In this document: positions 25,261-34,911 of the stretch, one piece after another
Layout of the letters: each line of letters begins with the position of its first letter
How positions within the stretch are numbered: position 1 is the first letter of the stretch
Origin: Chromohalobacter israelensis
GTDB taxonomy: Bacteria > Pseudomonadota > Gammaproteobacteria > Pseudomonadales > Halomonadaceae
NCBI GenBank assembly: GCA_000761475.1
Contig: JQNW01000007.1
Location: 303,870 to 367,869 of the forward strand
Direction of reading: 5' to 3'
Length of the DNA: 64,000 nucleotides
Translations under genes and position numbers: made by a program
Notes under the pieces: generated by a model
Database searches by the model: none
Seen by the model: only the letters and a program-made list of their open reading frames with translations
What the model was told of the DNA's origin: nothing

Positions 25261-26265
25261 TTACAGGCGTACCAGCATCTTGCCGGTGTTGCCGCCTTCG
25301 AAGAGCTTGAGGAAGGCATCCGGCGTGCGCTCGAGCCCGTCTTCGACCGTTTCCTTGTAGTCGAGCTTGCCCTGGGCCACCAGCGGGCCGACGTCCTTCA
25401 GGAAGGTCGGGTAGTGCTCCCAGTTCTGGGCGTCGGTGACGATGAAGCCTTCCATCCGTGCGCGGCGAATCAGCAAGCGGGACAGGTTGCTGGGGCCGGG
25501 GCTCGGCGTCTCGGCATTGTAGCCGTCGATCAGGCCGCACACCGCGATGCGTGCGCCGACACGGATATTGTCGAGCGCGGCTTCCAGGCAGATTCCGCCG
25601 ACGTTCTCGTAATAGACATCGAAGCCCTCGGGGCTGGCGTCATGGAGGTCGGCGCCGAGTTGCCGGGCATTCTTGTCGCGATAGCTGACCGCGCGTACGC
25701 CGAGCGATTCCAGCCATTCGAGTTTTTCCGGTGCGCCGGCGATGCCCACGACATGGCAGCCCTTGGCCTTGGCCAGCTGCACGGCCAGGGAGCCGACGGC
25801 GCCGCTCGCCGCGCTGACCAGCACGCGCTCGCCTTCCTTGAGCTGGGCAATGCGATTGAGCCCGGTCCAGGCGGTCATGCCCGGCATGCCGAGCACGCCG
25901 AGAAAGGCCTGCGGCGGCACCTCGAGGTCGGGAAGGGCCTGCAGGCTACTGCCGGGAAGCTGGGCGACATCGCGCCAGCCGCCCATGTGGGCGACAAGGT
26001 CTCCCGGAGAGAAGCGCTCGTCGCGCGACTCGAGCACCTCGCCGATGGCGGCGCCTTCGAGCGGTTGTCCCAGTGTGAACGGCTCGACATAGGTGGTCAC
26101 GCCGTCCATGCGTCCGCGCATGTAGGGGTCGACCGACAGCCAGCGATTCCGTACCCGGACCTCGCCCACCTCCAGCGCGGGTAGCGTCCGGGATTCCAGA
26201 GAGAAGAAATCCCGCGTGGGCAAGCCCTTGGGATGCGAGTGGATGGTGAAATAGCGTGATTCCAT
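25261..26265 (-). CDS. curA: NADPH-dependent reductase, CurA/leukotriene B4 dehydrogenase type
   Basis: A 334-aa zinc-independent MDR-family reductase. The N-terminal catalytic domain has WLSVDPYMRGRMDG, followed by the Rossmann motif VLVSAASGAVGSLAVQLAKAKG, the NADPH-selecting GIAGAPEKLEWL, YYENVGG and the closing FEGGNTGKMLVRL. These are specific for the CurA/YncB group that reduces double bonds of alpha,beta-unsaturated carbonyls. GGAGG lies just before ATG 26265. It stands alone and is divergent from the META lipoprotein gene. Confidence 0.87.
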   Translation of the reverse strand: MESRYFTIHSHPKGLPTRDFFSLESRTLPALEVGEVRVRNRWLSVDPYMRGRMDGVTTYVEPFTLGQPLEGAAIGEVLESRDERFSPGDLVAHMGGWRDVAQLPGSSLQALPDLEVPPQAFLGVLGMPGMTAWTGLNRIAQLKEGERVLVSAASGAVGSLAVQLAKAKGCHVVGIAGAPEKLEWLESLGVRAVSYRDKNARQLGADLHDASPEGFDVYYENVGGICLEAALDNIRVGARIAVCGLIDGYNAETPSPGPSNLSRLLIRRARMEGFIVTDAQNWEHYPTFLKDVGPLVAQGKLDYKETVEDGLERTPDAFLKLFEGGNTGKMLVRL

Positions 26266-26400
26266 GATGCCTCCTGTGCGATGCGGCGCATCGAAACGTG
26301 GCGCCTGTGCAGACAGAGATGGGCGCGATGACGGGAAGACGCAAGGGGCAGCGACGGATCTGGTAGGCTGTCGGCGATGCCCATCATTCGAGGATCTCTC

Positions 26401-26847
26401 ATGAAACACGCAGTCGCGAGTCTGGCCATGCTGTTCGCCGTTGCCCTCATGGCCGGGTGTGCCACGCAGGAAGGCCCCGCCACCACACGGCCGGACGAGT
26501 CCCTGGTGAACACGTACTGGAAGCTGACGGCGCTGGACGGCGAGTCGCCCGACGTGGTCGACGGCCAGCGGGAGCCGCATTTCGTCCTGCATGCCGATCC
26601 GGCACGCGTCATGGGATCGACGGGATGCAATCGCATGATGGGCAACTATCGATTGGAGGCCTCCACGCTGCGTTTCATGGCGTTGTCCAGTACGCGCATG
26701 GCATGCCCGCAAGGCGCATCGACCGAACGTCGTTTTCTCGCGGCATTGAACGCCACGACCGCGTGGCGGATTGAAGGCGAGCGCTTGTGGCTGCTGGATG
26801 CGCAGCACGAGACCCTCGCACGCTTCGAGGCGGTGCACTTGCAGTAG
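26401..26847 (+). CDS. META-domain lipoprotein (HslJ-like)
   Basis: A 148-aa exported protein with a lipobox (LMAGC, Cys20) after a short hydrophobic signal. The mature part is a META domain: NTYWKLTALDG at the start, then GSTGCNRMMGNYRLEASTLRF, SSTRMACPQGASTERRFLAAL and the closing IEGERLWLLDAQ. META/HslJ proteins are envelope-stress associated, but the mechanism is unknown. GAGG precedes ATG 26401, so the in-frame upstream ATG at 26377 is not needed. Confidence 0.86.
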   Translation: MKHAVASLAMLFAVALMAGCATQEGPATTRPDESLVNTYWKLTALDGESPDVVDGQREPHFVLHADPARVMGSTGCNRMMGNYRLEASTLRFMALSSTRMACPQGASTERRFLAALNATTAWRIEGERLWLLDAQHETLARFEAVHLQ

Positions 26848-27075
26848 CCGCGAAGACCGAGATGCCGGACAGCGACCCCGACCTTGGTCGAGCGCATGAT
26901 GCGGCAGTGTCGCGTGCGAGGCGGGTCGCCTGCACGGCGCATGCCGGGGCGATATCCATTGCGATATGCGGGTGTCGTGACTCGGTTATTGGTGAGACTG
27001 GTGGGCGCCGTCTAGCGTGAAGGGGCGTGGCGGTGCATGTCGCGTCGCCATGACGAGGCCCAGGAGGCGCGCACC

Positions 27076-28269
27076 ATGTCTCGATTTTCAGGAATTTCAC
27101 GCTTGGCCATGGGGGTGGGCATGACCTGCCTCGCGCTGAGCGCGGCACAGGCGAACACGATGCAAACGCAGTCCCCGTCGGTGGAAAAGGAATCTTTCGG
27201 ACAGTTGCCCGATGGCCGCAAGGTCGAGGCGTACCGCCTACACAATGGCCATGGCATTGATATGAGGGTGATCACCTATGGCGGCATCATCACCTCCCTG
27301 CGCACACCGGATGCCGAGGGCGAGTGGGCCGATGTGGTTCTGGGGTTCGACAATTTGGCCGACTATCGCTCCGAGGCGTATCGCCAGTCCAACCCCTATT
27401 TCGGTGCCCTGATCGGGCGCTATGGCAACCGAATCGCCGAGGGGCGTTTCACGCTCGATGGCACGACCCATGAGCTGGCGACCAACGATGGTGACAATCA
27501 CCTGCACGGTGGAGAGCGGGGCTTCGACAAACGCCTGTGGACGGCGACGCCTTTCGAGAACGACAGCGAGGTGGGCGTCGAGTTGACCTATGTCAGCGAG
27601 GATGGCGAGGAAGGTTATCCCGGGCGGCTGGAAACCCACGTGACCTACACGCTGACCGCTGACGACGAGGTGATCATCGATTATCACGCCACGACCGACA
27701 AGGCCACGCCGGTCAATCTCACGCAGCACAGTTACTTCAACCTGGAGGGCGAGGGCAGCGGCTCAATCGTCGACCATCGGCTGATGCTCAATGCCGACGC
27801 CTTCACGCCGGTGGATGACACCTTGATCCCGACCGGAGAGCTGCGCGACGTAGCGGACACGCCGTTCGATTTCCGTGAGGCCACCCCGATCAGCGCACGC
27901 ATTGGCGAGGACAATACGCAACTGGCGTACGGGCAGGGCTACGATCACAATTTCGTGCTGATGCGTGATGAGATGGCGGAAGACGAACTGGTGCTGGCCG
28001 CCCGCGTCGAAGCGCCGGACAGTGGCCGCGTTCTGGAGATCGCCACGACCGAGCCCGGGATACAATTTTATTCAGGGAATTTTCTCGATGGCACGCTGAT
28101 CGGCAAGGGAGGCGAAGCCTACGAGAAACGTAGTGGTTTCGCGCTGGAAACCCAGCATTTTCCGGACTCACCCAACCAGGCAGCATTCCCCTCGACGATT
28201 CTCGAGCCCGGCGAGACCTATCACTCGCGCACGGTGTGGCGTTTCTCCACACAGACACCGACGCCCTGA
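27076..28269 (+). CDS. galM: Periplasmic aldose 1-epimerase (galactose mutarotase)
   Basis: A 397-aa protein with a signal peptide (LAMGVGMTCLALSAAQANT). The mature GalM beta-sandwich has ITYGGIITSLRTPD, FGALIGRYGNRIAEG, the catalytic histidine segments DGDNHLHGGERGFDKRLW and VNLTQHSYFNLEG, and a late Glu in FALETQHFPDSPNQ (general base). It interconverts alpha and beta anomers of hexoses. Export to the periplasm is unusual relative to cytoplasmic GalM and fits processing of sugars before uptake or oxidation. AGGAGG supports ATG 27076. Confidence 0.9.
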   Translation: MSRFSGISRLAMGVGMTCLALSAAQANTMQTQSPSVEKESFGQLPDGRKVEAYRLHNGHGIDMRVITYGGIITSLRTPDAEGEWADVVLGFDNLADYRSEAYRQSNPYFGALIGRYGNRIAEGRFTLDGTTHELATNDGDNHLHGGERGFDKRLWTATPFENDSEVGVELTYVSEDGEEGYPGRLETHVTYTLTADDEVIIDYHATTDKATPVNLTQHSYFNLEGEGSGSIVDHRLMLNADAFTPVDDTLIPTGELRDVADTPFDFREATPISARIGEDNTQLAYGQGYDHNFVLMRDEMAEDELVLAARVEAPDSGRVLEIATTEPGIQFYSGNFLDGTLIGKGGEAYEKRSGFALETQHFPDSPNQAAFPSTILEPGETYHSRTVWRFSTQTPTP

Positions 28270-28277
28270 ACCGTCGG

Positions 28278-30623
28278 TCACGGGCGGGCGTAATGTGACG
28301 CCCAGTCCAGCGCGTCGTCCAGCGGCAGGGCCGGGCTGTAAAGGAAGCCCTGGCCCATGTCGCATCCCATGGCCACGAGCTTTTTCTCGGTGGCGTGATG
28401 TTCGACGCCCTCGGCGATCACCCGGCGGTCGAAGCTTTTTGCCAGCGCGATGATGGCCTGAACGATCACCTGGTCCTCGGGGTCGTTCAGCATGCCGAGA
28501 ATGAACGAACGGTCGATCTTGATTTCGTTGGTGGAAAACTTGCGCAAATAGCTCAGCGAGGCATAACCGGTCCCGAAATCGTCGAGCGACAGCTGCACGC
28601 CCAATTGCTGGCATGCCTTGATGTTCGAGGTGGCCAGCCCCGCATCATCGAACGCCGTACTTTCGAGAATTTCCAGCGTCAGGCGCTTGCGAAACGCCAT
28701 GTCGTAACGACTCAGGGTGTTGTTCAAGTGATCCAGGAATTCGTCGTTGAGGAAGTGCGACGGACTGAGATTGATGCTGACGGTGTAAGGCAGGTCGCGT
28801 TTCTGGAAGGCCTCCAGTGTCGAGACTGCCTGGCTGATCACGCGCTTGCCGACCTCGATATCGATGTTGGTATGTTCGATATAGGGCAGGAAACGCCCCG
28901 GGTAAATCAGCTCTCCCGATGGATGATGCCATCGTATCAAGCCTTCGAAGCCTGAGACGCGGCCTGTCTTGTAATCGATTTTTGGCTGGTAATAAAGGGC
29001 TAGCTGGTCGTCGTCGAGCGCGCGCTGTATTTGCGCGCCAATGGCAAAACGCTCCTGCTGCGAATGATGACTTTCCAGATCGAAGAAATGGTAGCAGTTC
29101 TTTCCCGATTCCTTGGCCGTATACATGGCCTGATCGGCGTGCCGCAACAAGAGATCGCTATCCGAATCATCGTTCGGGTAGCGTGTAATGCCCATGCTGG
29201 CGGACAACTCGAGGGGATGACCGTGAATGTGCATGGGGCGTCGCAACTGGTCGAGAATATGTCGGTAGACCCTGGGGTGCTCGACATCGCGAAGGATGGC
29301 GACGAATTCGTCGCCGCCAAGTCGGGCGACCACGTCGTGATGCCGAACGGCGCCCCTGAGGCGATCCGCGACGCACTTGAGGACGTTGTCGCCGACGGCA
29401 TGCCCCTGGCTGTCATTGATGCTCTTGAAGCCGTCCAGATCGAGAAAGCACACTGAAATCGACCCGCGCCGCTGTCGGACTGCCGCGAGTTCTTCCTGGA
29501 AAAGATCGTTCAGCAGGCGTCGATTGGGCAAGCCCGTGAGGCCGTCGATATTGATCGCCTCGTGCAGCAAGCGTTGCTTTTCCTGGTTGGCGGCATCGAG
29601 GCGCTCGCGTTCGATCAACGTCACCACGGTCTGCAGGAAGGGCGACAGGAGCGTGGCGAGCGCCTGGCTGTACCCGCCACGGCGGTTGGCCAGTCCGATG
29701 AGTCCCACCACGGCGCCCTCGGTTTGCAACGGGATCCCCAGATAAGTCCGGATGGCGTCATGGCCCTCGGGAAAGGCCGGATGGTCCGAGATGGCGGGGG
29801 TGAGCTCGCGAATCGTGATATGTCGGCAGCGATAGGGGGCGCCGATCAGCACGTCGTCCTCGTCGAGTGGCAGACAGTCCTCGTCAGTCTCGGAGGAAAG
29901 ATGACGTGATGTCTGATGATGCGCCATGCTCAACGAACGGGTGAGACGCAGGTAGGGGGCGTCGTCCGCCGGCGCATGCACCTCGCCGACGAATCCCATT
30001 TCACTGCTCGTCAAACGCAGCAGTTCCGACAACAGGGTCTCGTACGCAGAGGACTTTCGATCGCCGTTCAGGAAAATGTTCTGGACGCGCTGAATGGCTT
30101 GGGTCATTTTTTGGGTATAGGCGTCGCAGGGCGTTGCAACGCTGGCGTAGGTGCTCTCCAGTGACTCTTCGAGCATTGCCGCGAGGTTGCGCAGGATGCT
30201 GAAATCCATATGTGACGCATCGCGCGGGGTGGAGTCGATCAAGCACAGCGTTCCGATCTTGAAGCCCGACGGATCGCGTACAGGAACGCCGGCATAGAAA
30301 CGAATATGCGGTGTATCGGTGACGAGGGGGTTCTTGAAAAAGAGGGGATCGTTGGCGGCATCCTCCACCACGAAGACACTGTTTTGCTGGATCGTATAAT
30401 CGCAAAAAGCATGTCGCCGGGGGGTGGCATCCAGGGCCAGGTTCTGTTTCGACTTGAACCATTGTCGTTTGGCATCGATCAGTGTGAATAACGTGGTATC
30501 GACTTGGTAATGTTGTTTGGCGATGCGTGTTACTCGATCGAAACGTTCTTCCGGCGGTGTATCGAGAAGTCCTGTTTCCCGTAGTGCATGGAGTCGACGC
30601 TGCTCATGTTGTTTCGGCGTCAC
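28278..30623 (-). CDS. GAF-GAF-GGDEF-EAL cyclic-di-GMP protein
   Basis: A 781-aa cytoplasmic protein with no membrane helix. A first GAF domain (about 20-150) carries ARHAFCDYTI-like and FYAGVPVRDPSGFKIGTLCLID motifs. A second GAF (about 190-335) has YLGIPLQTEGAVVGLIGLANR. The GGDEF domain (about 345-505) has an intact signature ARLGGDEFVAI. The EAL domain (about 520-775) reads GFEGLIRWHH in place of EAL but keeps NLSPSHF, EILEST, LDDFGTGYASL, EIKIDRSF and IAEGVEHH. The cyclase site looks competent; the phosphodiesterase site is probably usable despite EGL. Ligands of the GAF domains are unknown. Confidence 0.88.
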   Translation of the reverse strand: MTPKQHEQRRLHALRETGLLDTPPEERFDRVTRIAKQHYQVDTTLFTLIDAKRQWFKSKQNLALDATPRRHAFCDYTIQQNSVFVVEDAANDPLFFKNPLVTDTPHIRFYAGVPVRDPSGFKIGTLCLIDSTPRDASHMDFSILRNLAAMLEESLESTYASVATPCDAYTQKMTQAIQRVQNIFLNGDRKSSAYETLLSELLRLTSSEMGFVGEVHAPADDAPYLRLTRSLSMAHHQTSRHLSSETDEDCLPLDEDDVLIGAPYRCRHITIRELTPAISDHPAFPEGHDAIRTYLGIPLQTEGAVVGLIGLANRRGGYSQALATLLSPFLQTVVTLIERERLDAANQEKQRLLHEAINIDGLTGLPNRRLLNDLFQEELAAVRQRRGSISVCFLDLDGFKSINDSQGHAVGDNVLKCVADRLRGAVRHHDVVARLGGDEFVAILRDVEHPRVYRHILDQLRRPMHIHGHPLELSASMGITRYPNDDSDSDLLLRHADQAMYTAKESGKNCYHFFDLESHHSQQERFAIGAQIQRALDDDQLALYYQPKIDYKTGRVSGFEGLIRWHHPSGELIYPGRFLPYIEHTNIDIEVGKRVISQAVSTLEAFQKRDLPYTVSINLSPSHFLNDEFLDHLNNTLSRYDMAFRKRLTLEILESTAFDDAGLATSNIKACQQLGVQLSLDDFGTGYASLSYLRKFSTNEIKIDRSFILGMLNDPEDQVIVQAIIALAKSFDRRVIAEGVEHHATEKKLVAMGCDMGQGFLYSPALPLDDALDWASHYARP

Positions 30624-31147
30624 AATGCCATCCCCCGAGGTCTATAATGTAAAACCGCTGCGTCAATTCAGTGAAAGTTCATGCGAGGAGCCTAGCCGAT
30701 GTGGCGTGTCCCTGTATCATGGAACTCCATGCACGCTGCCGTTCCCGAGGATGCAGCGGAGAGGTCACGGCCATCACCCGAATATAGCACCACGGATCGG
30801 ATATAAATGGGCATGGAACGTCAGCGACCGCCTCGCGTGAGTGCCGGCGATGCTGCAGCGCTTTCGTCACGAGTGCCTACCACTCGTGAGTGCCTGCAAT
30901 GGGCACGTTACGCACTCGAACGGCATCTGGCATTGCCCGTGCCGTCACCGCCTGGAAGGTCTGGAAGCGCCGTTCTCGGCGTGCTGGCCATCCCCAAGAT
31001 ATCCCGCTGCTTGCATGTTGCTCGGTACTGAACACGTGCTCGTCTCCGTCCTGCGTTCGGTGAAGGCTGTGCGAGGTATCAGAACGCATGAAGGCAGGCT
31101 CATGAGCCATCCACTTCAGCGCACTGAATGGATAATTCAATATTAAA
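30624..31147. other. 524-bp region without a recognisable gene
   Basis: It must hold the promoter of the GGDEF-EAL gene (minus strand) near 30640-30670. The rest has only short frames with no family features or ribosome sites. It becomes AT-rich towards 31130. I see no inverted terminal repeats or clear gene remnant. Confidence 0.4.
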
Positions 31148-31186
31148 GTGAATAACGATTCAACGCGAATTGAATCATTGATTCAA
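31135..31186. promoter_or_regulatory. AT-rich cluster of GATTCAA repeats before the XRE gene
   Basis: Three exact GATTCAA units occur in alternating orientation: 31157-31163 (forward), 31170-31176 (inverted) and 31180-31186 (forward). A further ATTCAA lies at 31135-31140. They form overlapping inverted repeats immediately upstream of ATG 31196, the layout of an autoregulatory operator. The block is markedly poorer in GC than its surroundings. Confidence 0.5.
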
Positions 31187-31195
31187 ATTCAGCTT

Positions 31196-31618
31196 ATGAA
31201 TGAAAAAACCATGTTCGCCGATCGCCTTAAAAAGGCGCTTCTCGCCGCCGGCTATGAGCCTCGACCCTCGGTACTTGAACGCGAGTTCAATCTCCGTTAC
31301 TGGGGGAAGCCGATTACATTTCAAGCGGTGCGGCGTTGGCTGCGTGGTGACTCCATTCCGGCCCAGGACAAGCTTCAGGTACTTGCTGCCTGGTTGCGCA
31401 TCGAGCCACACGTACTGCGCTACGGCGACGAGAACGAACGTGCAGGCCATGTGCCTCCCGGCAGCGTGGATGTGATACCGGCGGGCGGGGAGGAAGCCGA
31501 GGTGCTGAGAATTTACCGTAGTCTTTCCAGCGAGCAGCGACGAGTGCTGCGTCATGTCATTTTGACCTTCGCCAAGGCACATGTCGGCGAGAGCTCCTCG
31601 GGGTCGGGGCAGTCGTGA
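31196..31618 (+). CDS. XRE-like helix-turn-helix regulator
   Basis: A 140-aa protein. The N-terminal domain (ADRLKKALLAAGYEPRPSVLEREFNLRYWGKPITFQAVRRWLRGDSIPAQDKLQVLAAWL, about residues 8-67) is a lambda-repressor-type HTH. It is of the kind often seen in phage-derived or nucleoid regulators. The C-terminal half is acidic then helical (LRIYRSLSSEQRRVLRHVILTFAKAH). Starts at GTG 31148, ATG 31196 and ATG 31211 are all in frame and none has a clear ribosome site. ATG 31196 leaves the GATTCAA repeats untranslated. Target genes are unknown; autoregulation is inferred. Confidence 0.72.
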   Translation: MNEKTMFADRLKKALLAAGYEPRPSVLEREFNLRYWGKPITFQAVRRWLRGDSIPAQDKLQVLAAWLRIEPHVLRYGDENERAGHVPPGSVDVIPAGGEEAEVLRIYRSLSSEQRRVLRHVILTFAKAHVGESSSGSGQS

Positions 31619-31987
31619 TCCGCAGGGGAGATATCAATGCGTCGTCATGCAGGCATGAGGTAATGAAACTTCTCCATGGCGAAGATTGCAAAAAACTATC
31701 GTGGTTGGCGTCCTGATTGTTTCGCTTCGCCTGGAGGCCTCGTCATGCGGGGCCCGGCCGATGATCGGCGTCATTTCCCGTGTCGTTGGGATGGCGTGGA
31801 TATCGATCACGGGAGGCAAGGGGGCCCAGGGGGGCAGGTAGACAGTGATGACGGTTGTTTCCTATACCTAACAGGGGAATTGGAGTTCCCTTCAGTCGAT
31901 AGCACCATCGCGCCAGCGGTTCGTTTCCAAGGGAAGGACGTGGCGACATGCCGTGCCACATAGAAAACATGACGGGGAGAGACCATC
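31619..31987. other. Upstream region of catalase, no gene seen
   Basis: This 369-bp stretch has only weak frames without family features. It contains the candidate catalase promoter near 31861. I looked for an OxyR-type ATAG/CTAT array; single CTAT and ATAG units occur but not at the expected spacing. Confidence 0.45.
31861..31872 (+). promoter_or_regulatory. Candidate stationary-phase type -10 element before catalase
   Basis: CCTATACCTAAC differs from the sigma-S extended -10 (CTATACTTAA) by one base in the core and lies about 116 bp before the catalase start. It resembles the stretch before the SDR gene at 15452. A long leader would follow. Confidence 0.33.
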
Positions 31988-33451
31988 GTGACGCAAGACA
32001 ATCGTAAGCCGACGACGACAGATGCCGGGATTCCGGTCGCCAGCGACGAGCATTCGCTCTCGGTGGGCCCCGACGGGCCGCTCGTACTGCACGATCACTA
32101 TCTCATCGAGCAGATGGCGAATTTCAACCGCGAACGGATTCCCGAGCGTCAGCCGCACGCCAAGGGCAGTGGCGCCTTCGGCCACTTCGAGGTGACCGAG
32201 GACGTGAGCCAGTACACCAAGGCCGCCGTTTTCCAGCCCGGTACCAAGACCGACGTGCTGATTCGCTTCTCCACGGTGGCCGGCGAGCGCGGGAGCCCCG
32301 ATACATGGCGCGACCCGCGTGGGTTCTCGATCAAGTTCTACACCAGCGAAGGCAATTACGACATGGTGGGGAACAACACGCCGGTGTTCTTCATCCGGGA
32401 TCCGATGAAGTTCCAGCACTTCATCCGCTCGCAGAAACGCCGCGCCGACAGCAACCTTCGCGATCATGACATGCAATGGGACTTCTGGACGCTGTCGCCG
32501 GAGTCCGCCCACCAGGTCACCTGGCTGATGGGAGACCGGGGGATTCCCAAGACCTGGCGCCACATGAACGGTTATTCCAGCCATACGTACATGTGGGCCA
32601 ATGCCCAGGGCGAGAAGTTCTGGGTCAAGTACCACTTCAAGACAGACCAGGGCATCGAGTGCCTGACTCAGGAAGAAGCCGACCGGCTGGCCGGGGAAGA
32701 CAGTGACTACCATACCCGTGACCTGTATGAAGCCATCGAGCGTGGCGACTATCCGAGCTGGACGCTCTACATGCAGATCATGCCGTTCGCGGATGCGGAT
32801 ACCTATCGCATCAATCCGTTCGACCTGACCAAGGTCTGGCCGCACGACGACTATCCCATGATCAAGGTCGGCAAGCTGCAGTTGAACCGCAATCCGACCG
32901 ACAATCATGCCGAGATCGAGCAGGCGGCCTTCGAGCCCAACAACCTCGTGCCCGGCATCGGCATCAGCCCGGACAAGATGCTCATCGGCCGCGTGTTCTC
33001 CTACGCCGATGCGCACCGCGCGCGTCTCGGGGTCAACTACAAGCAGATCCCGGTCAATGCGCCGAAGGCTCCCGTGCACAGTTACAGCAAGGACGGAGCG
33101 ATGCGCATCAACAAGGTGTCGGACCCGGTATATGCCCCCAACTCCAAGGGCGGTCCGGCGGCGGATGGCGAACGTTATCCCACCGATTCCACCTGGGAAG
33201 CCAACGGGCAGATGGTGCGTGCGCCCTATGCCTTGCGCAAGGACGACGATGACTACAGCCAGGCCAATGCCTTGATCAACAAGGTCATGGACGATGCCGC
33301 TCGGGATCGCCTGGTCAACAACGTGGTCGGCCATGTCTCGGGCGGGGTCAAGGAACCGGTCCTGTCGCGCGTGTTCGAGTACTGGAAGAACATCGACGCC
33401 GAGATCGGTCGCCGCATCGAAGAAGGAGTGAAAGCGAACAAGGCCGGATAA
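31988..33451 (+). CDS. katA: Monofunctional haem catalase (small-subunit, clade 3)
   Basis: A 487-aa catalase that converts H2O2 to water and oxygen. The distal histidine lies in [16 protein letters not shown] (His57), the distal asparagine in [15 protein letters not shown] (about residue 129) and the proximal haem tyrosine in [15 protein letters not shown] (about residue 339). The clade-3 NADPH-binding region is present. The start is GTG 31988 with a GGGGAGAG site upstream. It is followed by a very strong terminator, so it is a single-gene unit. PuuB-type oxidases and HemY in this genome generate H2O2 that it could remove. Confidence 0.93.
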   Translation: MTQDNRKPTTTDAGIPVASDEHSLSVGPDGPLVLHDHYLIEQMANFNRERIPERQPHAKGSGAFGHFEVTEDVSQYTKAAVFQPGTKTDVLIRFSTVAGERGSPDTWRDPRGFSIKFYTSEGNYDMVGNNTPVFFIRDPMKFQHFIRSQKRRADSNLRDHDMQWDFWTLSPESAHQVTWLMGDRGIPKTWRHMNGYSSHTYMWANAQGEKFWVKYHFKTDQGIECLTQEEADRLAGEDSDYHTRDLYEAIERGDYPSWTLYMQIMPFADADTYRINPFDLTKVWPHDDYPMIKVGKLQLNRNPTDNHAEIEQAAFEPNNLVPGIGISPDKMLIGRVFSYADAHRARLGVNYKQIPVNAPKAPVHSYSKDGAMRINKVSDPVYAPNSKGGPAADGERYPTDSTWEANGQMVRAPYALRKDDDDYSQANALINKVMDDAARDRLVNNVVGHVSGGVKEPVLSRVFEYWKNIDAEIGRRIEEGVKANKAG

Positions 33452-33484
33452 CGACGTATCGCGCCTGATTCGCTGGACTGACCG

Positions 33485-33521
33485 CACGGCCCGCTTCCCG
33501 AGGGAAGCGGGCCGTGTTTTT
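33485..33521 (+). terminator. Rho-independent terminator of the catalase gene
   Basis: Arms at 33485-33499 and 33502-33516 are perfectly complementary (CACGGCCCGCTTCCC), with a tiny GA-centred loop, followed by TTTTTG. It lies 34 bp after the catalase stop. Confidence 0.95.
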
Positions 33522-33587
33522 GTCGGGCGTACCGGGGCGGGGCTCTCCTTGCATCGTCAGGCATGTGACGAGGCAGGGCGGCGGCCT

Positions 33588-34634
33588 TCAGCGCTTGGCG
33601 TCGGCCAGTTGCTGGCGACGGTAAGCGCCCTGGCGTTCGAACATCCAGCCAGGGTACTCGGCGGGCAAGGCGCTTACCGCGTCGAGTTCGGTGAGCTCCT
33701 CGGCGCTCAGTGCAACGTGCGTGGCGGCGATGTTGTCGTCGAGCTGGTCGAGGCGCTTGGCGCCCACGATCACGCTCGTCACCGCTGGCTGGTGCAGCAG
33801 CCAGGCCAGCGCGATCTGCGCCACGGAGACATCGTGCCGGGTGGCGATGCGGCGCATGACATCGACGCAGTCGAAGGCGCGGGCCTTGTCGACCGGCGGG
33901 AAATCGAAGGTGAGTCGGCGACTGCCGGCCTCGCCTTGATTGTCGCGCGTGTACTTGCCGCTGAGCAGCCCGCCCGCGAGTGGGCTCCAGACCATCAGCC
34001 CCAGGTTCTCGCTCTGGAGCATGGGGATCAGCTCGCGTTCGAGATCGCGCCCGGCAAGCGTGTAATACGCCTGCAGTGACTCGAAGCGTGCCAGGCCCAG
34101 GCGTTCGGCGATGCCGAGTGCCTTCATGATCTGCCAGGCGGCCCAGTTGGAAACCCCGACGTAACGTACGTGGCCGTGTTGCACGAGCGTATCGAGCGCG
34201 CGGACCGCCTCCTCGATGGGCGTGGCGGGATCGAAGCCATGAATCTGGTAGACGTCGAGGTGATCGAGCTGCAGGCGCTTCAAGCTGGCCTTGATGCCCT
34301 CCATGATGTGGTAGCGCGTCATGCCACGCTCGTTCACGCCGCCGCGCCCGGTTTCGCCGAACACCTTGGACGCGACGACGATCTCCTCGCGTGGCACGTT
34401 CAGGTTCTTGAGCGCCTGCCCGGTGATGATTTCGGACTGGCCCTCGGAATACACATCGGCGGTATCGATGAAGTTGATGCCGGCATCCAGCGCACGGCCG
34501 ATCAAGCGCTCGGCATCGCCTTGCTGCAAGTCGCCGATCTGGCTCCAGAGTTCGCCCTGGCCACCGAACGTCATGGTGCCGAGGCACAGTTCGGAGACGA
34601 ACAAACCGGTATTGCCGAATGGTTGATAACGCAT
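33588..34634 (-). CDS. Aldo/keto reductase
   Basis: A 348-aa AKR TIM-barrel enzyme of the YajO/Tas-like group. The catalytic tetrad is visible: Asp and Tyr in FIDTADVYSEGQSE, Lys in IVVASKVFGE and His in DVYQIHGFDP. NADPH contacts follow in GVSNWAAWQI, LQAYYTLAGRDLE and SVIVGAKRLDQLDDN. It would reduce aldehydes or ketones with NADPH. Start ATG 34634 is preceded by GGGAG. No operon partner. Substrate is not predictable. Confidence 0.88.
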   Translation of the reverse strand: MRYQPFGNTGLFVSELCLGTMTFGGQGELWSQIGDLQQGDAERLIGRALDAGINFIDTADVYSEGQSEIITGQALKNLNVPREEIVVASKVFGETGRGGVNERGMTRYHIMEGIKASLKRLQLDHLDVYQIHGFDPATPIEEAVRALDTLVQHGHVRYVGVSNWAAWQIMKALGIAERLGLARFESLQAYYTLAGRDLERELIPMLQSENLGLMVWSPLAGGLLSGKYTRDNQGEAGSRRLTFDFPPVDKARAFDCVDVMRRIATRHDVSVAQIALAWLLHQPAVTSVIVGAKRLDQLDDNIAATHVALSAEELTELDAVSALPAEYPGWMFERQGAYRRQQLADAKR

Positions 34635-34911
34635 GGGGGACTCCCTCCTGCAACGGCATGGACGAATTCGGGCATCGGCGCGCCTGGCGCCGACCATCCG
34701 TCAGTATGGACGTCATGACGAGGGGCGTGATGCACGATCCTGTCGAGTTCATGCCCGATACTGTGCCATCACGGGAAGGCGCTCCTGACGGTGAGGCGTA
34801 TGGTCGGACATTGCGAAACGCCGGCATCGTCTATAGTGGAGCGTGCGCGATGCGGTGGTATCGCCTCTTGCATTCCAGCCGGCCAGACCGGTGCATCAGG
34901 GAGGAAACAGC

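Noticed and set aside
31861..31915. Possible OxyR site before catalase
   Set aside because: Single CTAT and ATAG elements are present but not in the four-unit 10-bp-spaced pattern.
31676..31963. 95-residue frame before catalase
   Set aside because: No family features, no ribosome site and composition unlike neighbours; more likely the catalase leader.
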